Assembly: GCA_026184295.1 (NCBI GenBank)
Contig: JAHCJK010000007.1
Location: 1 to 64,000 of the forward strand
DNA length: 64,000 nucleotides
Origin: Planctomycetota bacterium
Lineage (GTDB): Bacteria > Planctomycetota > SZUA-567 > H5-PLA8
Direction: 5' to 3'
The notes under the pieces were generated by a model, which was not told where the DNA came from, did no database searches, and saw only the letters and a program-made list of their open reading frames with translations. This document shows positions 17,698 to 27,600 of this stretch, one piece after another. Position 1 is the stretch's first letter. Each line of letters begins with the position of its first letter. The translations under genes and the position numbers were made by a program.

Positions 17698-18555
17698 ATG
17701 AAGACGTGGAACGACGCCGACTATGCGCGCATCGAACGCGCGCTCCGCTACCTGGACGAACACGCCGCCCGCCAGCCGGGCCTCGCGGAAATCGCCCGCG
17801 CCGCGCACCTGAGCGAGTTCCACTTTCAACGGCTCTTTCGGCGCTGGGCCGGGGTCACGCCTAAGCGCTTCCTGCAGCTCGTGACGCTCGAACGCGCCAA
17901 GCGGAGCCTCGCCGGCGACCGCAGCGTGCTCGACGCTTCCTGGGACGCGGGGCTTTCCGGCCCCGGGCGCCTGCATGACCTCTTCGTGGCGCTCGAAGCC
18001 GTCTCGCCGGGCGAATTCAAGGCGCGCGGCGCGGGCCTGGGAATCCGCTACGGTTTTCACGCCTCGCCCTTCGGGCGCGCGCTGATCGCCGTCACTGCGC
18101 GCGGCGTCTGCCACCTCGCGTTTCTCGAACCCGGCGGCGACACCGCCGCGCTGGCCGTGCTTCAAAAAGCCTGGCCGAAGGCGGAACTCGCGCCGGATCC
18201 CGCCGCGACCGCCGCGGTGGCCGCGCGCATCTTTGGCCCGCGCGGCAAGAACAAGGCCGCGCGCCTCGAGCGCGTGATCGTCGCGGGCACGAACTTTCAG
18301 GCCATGGTCTGGCGTGCGTTGCTCGCGGTGCCTTCCGGCCGGGTGACGACCTACGGCGAGATCGCGCGGCGCATCGGCCGGCCTTCGGCCGCGCGCGCGG
18401 TCGGCCGGGCCGTGGGGAGCAATTCGATCGCCTTCCTGATCCCGTGCCACCGCGTGATCCAGGGGCTCGGCGCGCTGGGCGGATACCGCTGGGGCCCCCC
18501 GCGCAAGCGCGTTATCCTCGCCTGGGAGGCCGCGCGGCGCGAGCGGCACGGCTGA
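17698..18555 (+). CDS. Ada-like fusion: AraC helix-turn-helix plus O6-alkylguanine-DNA alkyltransferase
   Basis: About 285 residues. The first 100 are an AraC-type DNA-binding domain (IERALRYLDEHAARQPGLAE and SEFHFQRLFRRWAGVTPKRF). The rest is an alkyltransferase with the suicidal Cys in IPCHRVI (residues about 248-254) and the preceding YGEIARRIGRPSAARAV helix. It repairs O6-methylguanine and may activate its own gene. The N-terminal phosphotriester-repair Cys4 domain of E. coli Ada is absent. ATG codons at 17689 and 17698 both fit and a longer start at 17602 is possible; 17698 is where homology begins. Confidence 0.92.
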   Translation: MKTWNDADYARIERALRYLDEHAARQPGLAEIARAAHLSEFHFQRLFRRWAGVTPKRFLQLVTLERAKRSLAGDRSVLDASWDAGLSGPGRLHDLFVALEAVSPGEFKARGAGLGIRYGFHASPFGRALIAVTARGVCHLAFLEPGGDTAALAVLQKAWPKAELAPDPAATAAVAARIFGPRGKNKAARLERVIVAGTNFQAMVWRALLAVPSGRVTTYGEIARRIGRPSAARAVGRAVGSNSIAFLIPCHRVIQGLGALGGYRWGPPRKRVILAWEAARRERHG

Positions 18556-18650
18556 GCGCGCGAGCTTTCCTGGCGTCCGGCCCGCGCGTTGACTATCCTC
18601 CACTGCGGCAATCCGCGGCTAAGCACGCGAATCCGGCGAAGGAGGCGATC

Positions 18651-19547
18651 ATGGCGGGCGTTCCCGTGGCGTTTATCGGACTTGGGCTGATGGGCCGGCC
18701 CATGGCCTTTCATCTGTTGAAGCACGGGCACGCGGTGCGCGTCTTCAACCGCAATCCGGCCAAGACCGCAGGCTACGCCGAGCAGGGCGGGGTGGTCTGC
18801 GCGACGCCCGCCGAGGCCGCGCGCGGCGCGAAGATCGTCTTCACCTGCGTCGGCGACGGTCCGGACGTCCAGCAGGTGCTGTTCGACGAAAAGACGGGCG
18901 CGACGCGCGAGGCTTCCGCGGGCGCGCTCTTCGTGGACCATTCGACCATCGCGCCGGAAGCCGCGCAGCAGATTCACGCGCGCATGGACGGCCGCTGGCG
19001 CTTCGTGGACGCGCCGATCAGCGGCGGGCAGAAGGGCGCGATCGACGGGACGCTCGCGATCATGTGCGGCGGCGCGCCGGCCGATTTCGACGAAGCCGAA
19101 CCCGTCATGCGCTCGTACGGGAAAAAGATCACGCTCGTCGGCGGCCCCGGCATGGGCCAGGCGGCCAAGGCCTGCAACCAGATTCTGGTGGTGAATTCCA
19201 TCATGGGCGTCGCCGAGGCCTTGATGCTCGCGCGGCGGCTGGGCGCGGACCCCGCGAAAGTGCGCGAAGCGATCCTGGACGGCGCGGCGCGTTCGTGGTC
19301 GCTGGAAGTGCTCGGGCCGAAGATGATCGCGGGCGACGACTCGGCGGGCTTCTTCATCAAGCACCAGCAGAAGGACCTGCGGATCGTGCTCGAATCCGCG
19401 CGCGCGAAGAACCAGCCCCTGCCGGCGACCGCGCTGATCCACGAGATCTACAAGATGCTCCAGGCGCGCGGCGGCGACAAGAAGGGCAACCACTGCCTGT
19501 ACCGGGCCGTGCAGATCATGGGCGGGGAAGACTGGCGCGCGGACTGA
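18651..19547 (+). CDS. NAD(P)-dependent beta-hydroxyacid dehydrogenase (3-hydroxyisobutyrate dehydrogenase family)
   Basis: A 298-residue enzyme of the usual family length. The Rossmann motif is VAFIGLGLMGRPMA near the N-terminus. The substrate-binding block is DAPISGGQKGAIDGTL, and the catalytic Lys lies in GMGQAAKACNQI. GGAGG at 18641-18645 and homology fix the start at 18651. Family members oxidise 3-hydroxyisobutyrate, reduce tartronate semialdehyde or reduce glyoxylate; which applies is not decided by sequence. It stands alone, convergent with the gene at 19552. Confidence 0.93.
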   Translation: MAGVPVAFIGLGLMGRPMAFHLLKHGHAVRVFNRNPAKTAGYAEQGGVVCATPAEAARGAKIVFTCVGDGPDVQQVLFDEKTGATREASAGALFVDHSTIAPEAAQQIHARMDGRWRFVDAPISGGQKGAIDGTLAIMCGGAPADFDEAEPVMRSYGKKITLVGGPGMGQAAKACNQILVVNSIMGVAEALMLARRLGADPAKVREAILDGAARSWSLEVLGPKMIAGDDSAGFFIKHQQKDLRIVLESARAKNQPLPATALIHEIYKMLQARGGDKKGNHCLYRAVQIMGGEDWRAD

Positions 19548-19551
19548 GGCG

Positions 19552-21045
19552 TTATTTCTTGCCTTCGCGCGCCTTCTGCTGCTTCTCAAGAATCGCCGAG
19601 GTCTCGTTGCCTTCCGTGGTGCCGTCGGCGTGGTAATAGATGTAATCGAAGAGCGTACCCTGCTTGACCTTTACCGTCGCGCCGGCCTTCAGGCCATGGA
19701 CCTCGAAGGGCTCGTTGGCCAGGATGCCGGTCAGTTCGTCCTTCTCCCACTTGGTGACCTCGACCCACATCCATTCGATGCCGTTCGAGTCCGTCCGGAA
19801 GGGCGCCTTGACCAAGAACGATTCCTGGTGGGGCAGCCCTTTTTGCATCTTGGGGGCGAGCGCCGCGATGCGCGCGCGCGCCTTGTCGCGGGCCGCGATC
19901 AGTTCCGGATCGTCGCGGTCCGCGTGGACCAGGGATTCCGTAAAACCGAAGACCTCGGAAATCAGGGCCTCCAGGCCGACCAGGTGGTCCTGGCCGGGCT
20001 TGGGCACGCCGGCGATTTCCATCAGCCGGTTTTCGGGATCGCCGTCTTCGGGCGTACCCTGGGTGGCGTGGACGGTGCCGCTGCCTTTCGCATGCTCGCG
20101 GAAGGACTGCTGAATCGAATCGCGCAGCTTCGTGTTCTTGAGCGCCTGGACGTTCACGTTCAAGACGCCGGGCCGGTCGAGCTTGCCCTGTTCCCACAGG
20201 GTCTGGCAGGTCAGGTTGATCAGCGAGGCGCCGCTGTCCGTGCCGCGTTCCCCGATGCTTTGAATCACCACGTCGGGCAGCCCGAATTTCTGCATGCCCA
20301 GCGTGATCATGCGGCACGTCGTATCGTTGCGGTACGAATGAATCGTCACGTGCTTTTGCAGCATCACGGTTTCCGGATGGGCAAGGTCGATCAGGCGGCG
20401 ATCCTTCCAGGCGTCGAGCGAGAGCGCCTGGCGCGTTTCTTCGTCCCACAGAATGCCTTCGTAGGGTTCGGCGACCGCCATCGCGACCGCCGCGGCCTGC
20501 GCCAGCGTCTGCAAGGCGTGCGGGTGGTCGCTGACGAAATGCATGACCAGCGCGTGCTTGCACTTGGGAAGCGCGGCCGTCTGTTCCGGGGTCAGGCCCA
20601 CGCCGAAGTACTTCAGGGTTTGCTCGTCCGGCGGCGGAAAGATCTGGTCGTCGAGGAGTTCCGCGAAGGTGAAGGGGTATGAGAACGTTGCGGCGTCGTC
20701 CTTCTTGGTGAGGTCGGCGCGTTCCATCTGGCGCATGCCCGGCGCCTGGGCGGCGACGGCCTTCTTGTAGGCGGCGACGGGATCGTCCTTCGGTTCCTTG
20801 AGGAAATAGACCGCAAACATGATGCGATGATGGTCCGCGTATAGCGAACCTGCCGGAAAGAGTTCCGCGCCGGTTCCCTTGGGCGTCTCCTTCAGCACCA
20901 CCGCGGTCTCGGTGGGCGGTTCCGGAGGCTTGGGGACGGAGAGCGGTTTATGGGGTTGCGACCGAAACAGGACCTGGAAGACCAGGAAGCCCGCGACCAC
21001 CAGCGCGAGCATCGGCAGGTAAGATTTATTATGGTCGTCGGACAT
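19552..21045 (-). CDS. Membrane-anchored protein with C-terminal DUF2314-like domain
   Basis: A 497-residue protein with one N-terminal transmembrane helix (residues about 10-27) followed by a Pro-rich stretch. The last 95 residues (ESFLVKAPFRTDSNGIEWMW, then ILANEPFEVHGLKAGATVKV and a final DYIYYHADG) match the pattern I associate with DUF2314 (YegJ-like). The middle 270 residues are not recognised. Its start lies 38 bp from the end of the degenerate kinase gene on the same strand, so the two are probably co-transcribed. Function is unknown. Confidence 0.72.
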   Translation of the reverse strand: MSDDHNKSYLPMLALVVAGFLVFQVLFRSQPHKPLSVPKPPEPPTETAVVLKETPKGTGAELFPAGSLYADHHRIMFAVYFLKEPKDDPVAAYKKAVAAQAPGMRQMERADLTKKDDAATFSYPFTFAELLDDQIFPPPDEQTLKYFGVGLTPEQTAALPKCKHALVMHFVSDHPHALQTLAQAAAVAMAVAEPYEGILWDEETRQALSLDAWKDRRLIDLAHPETVMLQKHVTIHSYRNDTTCRMITLGMQKFGLPDVVIQSIGERGTDSGASLINLTCQTLWEQGKLDRPGVLNVNVQALKNTKLRDSIQQSFREHAKGSGTVHATQGTPEDGDPENRLMEIAGVPKPGQDHLVGLEALISEVFGFTESLVHADRDDPELIAARDKARARIAALAPKMQKGLPHQESFLVKAPFRTDSNGIEWMWVEVTKWEKDELTGILANEPFEVHGLKAGATVKVKQGTLFDYIYYHADGTTEGNETSAILEKQQKAREGKK

Positions 21046-21083
21046 GTGCGTGGCTCCGATAAAGCAGAACCGTTCGATACGAA

Positions 21084-22706
21084 TTATTTTCCAGCGAACA
21101 CGAGAAAATAGATCATCCCGCCCAGAACCGCGAGGAAGGCCACCACGCCGATCACGATCTTATTGGTCGAACGTTTCTTCGATACTTCCACTTCCTTCGC
21201 CTTGGCCATGTCGATCAGCAGCTTCGATTCCGAACGCTGCACGTCGCTGTCGGCGAAGGTCAGGGCCTCCTGGGCGCGTTCGACCGCGGCGTTGTACTGC
21301 CCGGCCTCGAAGCACCACTTGGCCTCGTTGATCGAGGTCTGATACTGGCTCTTGCGCAGTTCGCGCTGGCCCATGTCCAGCTTTGCGCGCAGCCCGGCGT
21401 GCTGGTTCCCCTTGTCCCAGCCTTCCTGCCAGGAACGCATGGCCAGGGCCAGTTGCCCGCGGCGGAAAAGGTCGTCGCCCTGCCGTTCGGCCTCGCTTTG
21501 CGGAATCGTCGAACCGACCTGCGTCTCGAGCTTGCCGAAGACGGCCGCGCCCGTCGCGCGCAGGCGGCCGGACTCGCTGGGCGAGACCGAGGGATTCAAC
21601 CCCGAGGCGAAGCCCATGCCCGATCGGCGCGGGTCGTTGCCGATCACGCCGGGGCGCAGGCCCGAGGCGCGGTTTTCCAGCCGGCCCGCCGCGCCCGGGC
21701 GCGGCAGCGCGGCCGACGAACCCGGCTTCGGGAGCGCCGCCGAGGAACCCTTTCGCGCCGATGCGGGATTGGACATCAGGCTGGTCTCGGCCTTGATGAC
21801 GGTGTCCGGCGCGCTGGGCGCGATGCCGGCCAGGCTGGGCGAACTCTTCTTCGGCGCCGCCGCGGGCGCGGCCTTGGGCGGCGAGAGCGGCTTGCCCGCG
21901 CGCAGGTTGTTCAGATCCGCGAGCACTTCGTCGGCGTTGGCGTACCGCGCCGCGGGGTTCTTGGCCAGCATCCGCTCGACGAACTCCGCCACGCCGGGCG
22001 CCAGTTCCGGCGCGAGCGTCGCCAGCGGCGTCGGGGGTTTCTCGATCGCGGCCTTGGCGACGGCGTGCGTGTCGCCGCCGGGAAAGAGGTCGCGCCCCGC
22101 CAGCAGGAAGAACAGGCTCGCGCCGATGCCGTAGACGTCGCTCGCGGGCGTCGCCGCCGCGCCGCGCAGCCGTTCGGGGGCCGAATAACCCGCCGCCGCG
22201 CCCGTCTGAATGCCGGGCAGCGGGCGCGTCACCGCCGAAAGCGTTCCGGCGCCTTCCAGCTTCACGTCCTGGTCGAGCGTGATCAGGATCGCGCCGGGGT
22301 GGATGTCGCCGTGGGTCACGCCGGCGTCGTGGAGCGCCTTGACGGCCGTGGCGAGCTGCGTCGCGATCTCCATCGCGTCGCGCCAGGCGATCTTGGTCCC
22401 GTCGAGCACCAGCTTGCGCAGGGTGCGCGACTTGACGACTTCTTCGATGCAATAGGGCCCGAAAGAGGCATCCTGCCCGCAGGAGTAGGCGACCACGAGG
22501 TTCGAGTGCACGACCGGGCGGGTCTTTTCCCAGCCGGCCATGATCTGCGAAGCCAGCGCGGCGTCGGTACGAAGGTCGTCGCGGAGGAGTTTGACGGCGA
22601 GGGGCTGCGCGGAGGTCTGGGCCTGGTAGAGCAGATCGTAGGCGCCGCGGTCGAGCGGTTTCTCGATGGGGTACCCCGCGATCGTCTGCCCGACCGGATC
22701 CGCCAT
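21084..22706 (-). CDS. Membrane Ser/Thr kinase-like protein, probably a pseudokinase
   Basis: A 540-residue protein with a Hanks-type kinase fold (residues about 10-270), a Pro/Ala/Ser-rich linker, an alpha-helical segment (about 400-510) and a C-terminal transmembrane helix (IVIGVVAFLAVLGGMIYFLV). VAIK-type Lys39 is present (LAVKLL). The glycine loop is replaced by DRGAYDLLY, the HRDxKPxN loop reads HGDIHPGAIL (the Lys and Asn are lost), and the DFG magnesium motif reads EGA at residues 151-153. These losses make catalysis doubtful. It is divergent from the Sel1 gene and upstream of the DUF2314-like gene. Confidence 0.85.
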   Translation of the reverse strand: MADPVGQTIAGYPIEKPLDRGAYDLLYQAQTSAQPLAVKLLRDDLRTDAALASQIMAGWEKTRPVVHSNLVVAYSCGQDASFGPYCIEEVVKSRTLRKLVLDGTKIAWRDAMEIATQLATAVKALHDAGVTHGDIHPGAILITLDQDVKLEGAGTLSAVTRPLPGIQTGAAAGYSAPERLRGAAATPASDVYGIGASLFFLLAGRDLFPGGDTHAVAKAAIEKPPTPLATLAPELAPGVAEFVERMLAKNPAARYANADEVLADLNNLRAGKPLSPPKAAPAAAPKKSSPSLAGIAPSAPDTVIKAETSLMSNPASARKGSSAALPKPGSSAALPRPGAAGRLENRASGLRPGVIGNDPRRSGMGFASGLNPSVSPSESGRLRATGAAVFGKLETQVGSTIPQSEAERQGDDLFRRGQLALAMRSWQEGWDKGNQHAGLRAKLDMGQRELRKSQYQTSINEAKWCFEAGQYNAAVERAQEALTFADSDVQRSESKLLIDMAKAKEVEVSKKRSTNKIVIGVVAFLAVLGGMIYFLVFAGK

Positions 22707-22912
22707 GTCGTCCTCAATGCACCTTGTAATGATCCTCTCGCTACTCTATCCCGGCCCGGGCGGTCGCAAGGTACTTTTCTTAAACGATTCCACGGAATCT
22801 CTTACGGCGGGCTGGTTTTGAGCAGGACGGATGGAAAATCCCTTTTCGAGGCAACGGGCAAAGGATACGCTTCGCGCCTGCTCGAGTCTGGCGCGCTTGG
22901 AGAAACGGGATC

Positions 22913-24457
22913 ATGACGAAGCTCGGTGGGCTGCTCTGCGTGGCGGTGCTGTGCCTGGGCGCCGGTGCGGCGCGGGCCGAACAGAAGATCGAACCGCCGA
23001 AGGCCGGCGAGGCCGAACTGACCGCGGGCGTGGAGTTCGTCAAACAGAAGAAGTACCCCGAAGCCTTCGAGGCCTTCCAGAAGTCCTACGCCAAGGGCAA
23101 CATCACCGCGCTCCACAACCTCGGCATCCTGTACTACAGCGGCCTGGGCGTCCCCCAGGACCTCGCCAAGGCCACCGACGCCTTCCAGAAGGCCGCGGAG
23201 AAGGGCCAGCCCAGCGCGCAGGTCCAGCTCGCGCGCATGATGATCACCGGCCAGGGCCTCAAGCAGGACCTCTCCGGCGGGATGCAGTGGCTCGGCAAGG
23301 CCACCGAAGCCAAGAGCCCCGAGGCGATGATGTACCTCGGCAGCCTGTACAAGGACGGCAAGGACCGCGACGGCAACGGCGCCGTCTACCGCGACCTGGC
23401 CGAGTACGCCTCCTGGCACCGCAAGGCCGCCGACCTCGGCAACGCCGAAGCGCAGTTCCAGATGGGCCTGATCTGCTTCAACGGGCTGGGCGTGACGCAG
23501 GACTTCGCCAAGGCCGCGCTCTGGTTCAAGGCCGCCGCGACCCAGGGGCACGCGGGCGCGCAGGTCCAGTACGCCGGCTGCCTCTTCAAGGGCCTGGGCG
23601 TCGCCAAGAACGAGACCGAGGCCCTGCAGTGGGCCGGCAAGGCCGCCGACCAGGGCAGCGCCGACGGCTGGTTCCAGGTCGGCGTGCAGTACAAGGACGG
23701 CAAGGGCGCCGCCGAAGATGCCGCCAAGGCCGCCGAGAACTTCCAGAAGGCCGCCGATGCCGGGCACGCCGAAGCCAAGAGCGAACTTGCCGCGCTGTAC
23801 CTGGCCGGCAAGGGCGTGACGCAGGATGCCGGGAAGGCCGCGAAGCTGTACCGCGAGGCCGCCGAACAGAACGTCGCCGTCGCGCAGCTTACCTATGCCG
23901 TGATGCTCCTGAACGGGCAGGGCGTCGGGATCAACCAGGCCGAATCCTTCGCCTGGATGACCCGCGCCGCCGAACAGGGCAACTTGCAGGCCCAGTACAA
24001 CCTCGGGATCATGCTCACGAACGGCCAGGGCACGCCCCAGGACCTCGCCAAGGCCGCCGAATGGTTCCGCAAGGGCATCCTGCGCGGACACGTCGAATCC
24101 TGCCTGCAGCTCGCGGTGATGCTCTTCAAGGGCACCGGCGTCGAGAAGAACGAGACGCTCGCCTATACCCTGATGCTCAAGGCCGCCGAAGCCGGCAACG
24201 CCCAGGCGCAGACCAACGTCGGCATCATGCTCAAGGACGGCAGCGGAGTCGCCAAGAACCCCGACGGCGCGCTCGTCTGGTTCAAAAAGGCCGCGGAACA
24301 GAATTTCCCGGACGGGCAGTACGCCTTGGGCAGCGCGTACGAGAACGGCGTCGGCGTCCCCAAGGATTTGGCCAAGGCCTCCGAGTACTACCAGAAGGCC
24401 GCGACCGCCGGGCATGCCGCCGCCAAGACCGCCTTGGAAAAACTCAAAAAACCCTAA
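22913..24457 (+). CDS. Secreted Sel1-repeat protein
   Basis: A 514-residue protein with a signal peptide (MTKLGGLLCVAVLCLGAGAARA) and then about a dozen Sel1-like repeats of roughly 36 residues each, recognisable by LG.LY..G.GV..D..KA..WF.KAA (for example NLGIMLTNGQGTPQDLAKAA). Sel1 repeats form an alpha-solenoid used for protein-protein contacts. The repeats are very regular and fill the whole mature protein, so it is a scaffold without a catalytic domain. It precedes the giant adhesin gene by about 180 bp on the same strand; the 206-bp gap upstream holds divergent promoters for it and the kinase-like gene. Confidence 0.93.
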   Translation: MTKLGGLLCVAVLCLGAGAARAEQKIEPPKAGEAELTAGVEFVKQKKYPEAFEAFQKSYAKGNITALHNLGILYYSGLGVPQDLAKATDAFQKAAEKGQPSAQVQLARMMITGQGLKQDLSGGMQWLGKATEAKSPEAMMYLGSLYKDGKDRDGNGAVYRDLAEYASWHRKAADLGNAEAQFQMGLICFNGLGVTQDFAKAALWFKAAATQGHAGAQVQYAGCLFKGLGVAKNETEALQWAGKAADQGSADGWFQVGVQYKDGKGAAEDAAKAAENFQKAADAGHAEAKSELAALYLAGKGVTQDAGKAAKLYREAAEQNVAVAQLTYAVMLLNGQGVGINQAESFAWMTRAAEQGNLQAQYNLGIMLTNGQGTPQDLAKAAEWFRKGILRGHVESCLQLAVMLFKGTGVEKNETLAYTLMLKAAEAGNAQAQTNVGIMLKDGSGVAKNPDGALVWFKKAAEQNFPDGQYALGSAYENGVGVPKDLAKASEYYQKAATAGHAAAKTALEKLKKP

Positions 24458-24639
24458 CAATATCCTGACTCTGGATGTCCTAAACCCCCTAAAATCGTTG
24501 CCCAATCGAACGAGTTTGTGCACTTCGTGAACCTGCACGCGAAGAAATCATATTACCTTTGAAAAAATGGTACGTTGCGCTACAACAACCGGACGTTCTT
24601 TTGCACCCAAAGCCGGTGTCGTTTTCGGGAGGTAGTCCC

Positions 24640-27600
24640 ATGCTAAAACGCCCTCTTGCGGGTTTGGCCGCCCTACAGTGCCTGTGCACGGCACTGGCAC
24701 TGGGCACGGAGGCCAGCGGCCCGCAAGTGGTGGGTGGATCGGCGACCATCCAGCAGAACGGCAGCAACCTCACGGTTACCACCGGCAGCAACAAGACGGT
24801 CATCAACTGGAACAGCTTCGGCGTCCCGCAGGGCGGCACGGCCAATTTCATTCAGCCCGGTTCGAACTCGGCGGTCCTGAACCGCGTCACCGGCGGCATG
24901 CCCAGCCGGATCGACGGCAGCCTGCTCTCGAACGGCCGCGTGTACCTGATCAATCCCAGTGGCGTGGTGGTGGGCGCGACGGGCGTGATCAACACCGCCG
25001 GCTTTACCGCCTCGACGCTCGATATTCCCGACTCGGCCTTCCTGAACGGCGGCGACCTGCATTTCGTGGGGAGTTCGAACGAGGCGATCGTGAACCTCGG
25101 GCGGATCGAGGCGAGCGAAGGCAACATCTTCCTGATCGCCGCCAAGCTTGAAAACCAGGGCACGCTCAAGGCCGCCAACGGCACCGTGGGGCTCGTGGCC
25201 GCCAAGGACGTGATCCTGACGTCGAACAACCAGGTCTTCATCCAGCCGGTGGGCGAAAGCATCGGCGGGACGGGCATCGAGAACGCCGGGGTGATCGAGG
25301 CGGCCAAGGCCGAACTCCAGGCGCAGGGCAACCTGTACCAGCTCGCGATCAACAACTCCGGCGTCGTCAACGCGACCTCGGTGGTCGAAGAAGGCGGGCG
25401 CATCCTGCTGCGCGCCGACGGCGGGCGGGTGAGCAACTCCGGCACGCTGACGGCGCAGCGCATCGTGGGCGGCAAGACGATCGGCGGCACGATCGAAGTC
25501 CTGGCCGAGATCGTGGACCTGAACGGCAACGCGGTGCTGAACGCCTCCGGCGACCTGGGCGGCGGGCAGATCAACATCGGCGGGAGCTACCAGGGGAGCG
25601 GGCCGCTGCCGAACGCGCAGACGACCTTCGTCGGCGACGGCGTCAGGATCTTCGCCGACGCGCTGGACGTCGGGAACGGCGGCACGGTGATTGTGTGGGC
25701 CGACGGCGGGACCTACATCGGCGGCGAGATCGCCGCGCGCGGCGGCCAGAACGGCGGCAACGGCGGCTTTATCGAGACCTCCGGCAAGGAAAATCTCGTA
25801 GTTTCGATGGAAGCCAGGATCAACGTTTCTGCCGAACTAGGCCTGTGCGGCACGTGGCTGCTTGATCCCAAGAACGTGATCGTCGGCTCGAGTGGTTCAG
25901 GGACCATTGCAGATGTAAGTACATTTGCGGCGCAGTCTGGAAATACCATCAGCATCAACGTGTCTGCACTCATCGGCCAGGGCAACATCGTTATCCAGGC
26001 TACAAACGATGTTACGTTCACCGCGGACTTGGCAATGACGGGTGCCGCAACCCTCACGGTTCAGGCCGGGCGTGACATTATTGTCAACGCTGGCGTTGCA
26101 ATCAGCACCACCAACTCCAACATTTCCTTCAAGGCCAACGATGAAGCCGTGGCGAGTAATAGAGACAGTGGCACCGGCAACATCACCATGGGAGCCGGTT
26201 CATCGATCAGTTCGGGAACCGGATCGATTTCACTTACGCTTGGCTCGAACGCAGGTGGAGCCGGCACGATTCAAGTCGCAGCGCTCACCACCAATGGAAC
26301 GGCCGCCGGAACTATTTCTGTGAATTCAGGCGGGGGCGGAATCACTCTGAACGGCAACCTGAGTACCGACGGCGGCGCAGCCACGATTGCGGGGGCCGTC
26401 ACCTTGACCGGGCCCGTGACCCTGGGCGCCGCTGTGACCATCGACACCGACGCCACGGCAACCGACGCGAACATCACCTTCTCGGGGGCATCCTCGACCG
26501 TCAACGGCGCCTTCGCGCTGGTCCTGAATGCGGGCACGGGAACGATCACGGCCGGGGGCGACATCGGCCTGCTGGGCGCGCTGTCCAGCATGAGCGCCAC
26601 GGGCGGCTCGATGAGCTTTCGTTCCGTGCGAACCGCCAATGGGCAGACCTACACCGGGCCCGTCAGCTTGAACGGCGATCTGATCTCGACCACGGCGGGG
26701 AACGGCGTGAGCGTTTCCGGCACGCTTACGCTGACCGGCAACAGCACCATCCAGCTTACCGGCAGCGACGCCGCGAACGACGTGAACCTGGCCGCGGTGA
26801 CCGGCGGGTTCTCCCTGGGCATCACCGCCGGCGGCGGCGACGTATCCATCAGCGGCACGGTCGGCGCTTCTGCGCTTACCACGCTTACGATTGCGGCTTC
26901 GGGCGGCACCATCGACGTGCAGGCCGTGACGACCTCGGGCGCGCAGAGTTACACGGGCGCGACCACGTTGAACGGCACCTTGACCGTAAACACCGCGGGC
27001 GCGGGCGTGACGGTGACGGGCGCGACGACGCTCGCGACCGGCGGCGGCGCGATCACGCTCACCGGGTCCAATGCGGCGAACGACGTGACCTTGGGCACGG
27101 TGAACGGCGCCTTCGCGCTGAACATCCTGGCGGGTGGCGGCGACGTGATCGTCGGCGTGGTCGGAGGCAGTTCGCCGGTGGCCAGTTTCACCGTCAACGC
27201 GAACACCGCCACGATCACCGACGTGACCACCGCGGGCGGCGTGGGCGGCGTGGTTTCGGTGACGGCCGCGGGCGGGATCAGCATCGGCAGCACCATCAAT
27301 ACGCACAACGGCGGCGCGACCGCGGGCGCGGTCACCTTTACCGGGCCGGTCCTGTTGATCAACACCCTGACCGTCACCACCGACGCCACCACGACGGACG
27401 CCAACATCACCTTTACGAGCACGATTACGGCCAGCGCCGCCGGCGTGCAGGGGCTGACCCTGAGCGCGGGCACGGGGCTCATTTCCGTGGGAGGCACGGT
27501 CGGAGCGACGCGGCTCGGGGCCATTCAGATCAACAGCGCGGGAGGCGTCTCGTTTGGCGCGGTGACCGCGGCCAGCCTGACGCAGTCCGCGGGCACGGGC

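Noticed and set aside
22786-22799. GATTCC-AC-GGAATC near-palindrome upstream of the Sel1 gene
   Set aside because: Only 6-bp arms and a single occurrence seen; too weak to call an operator.
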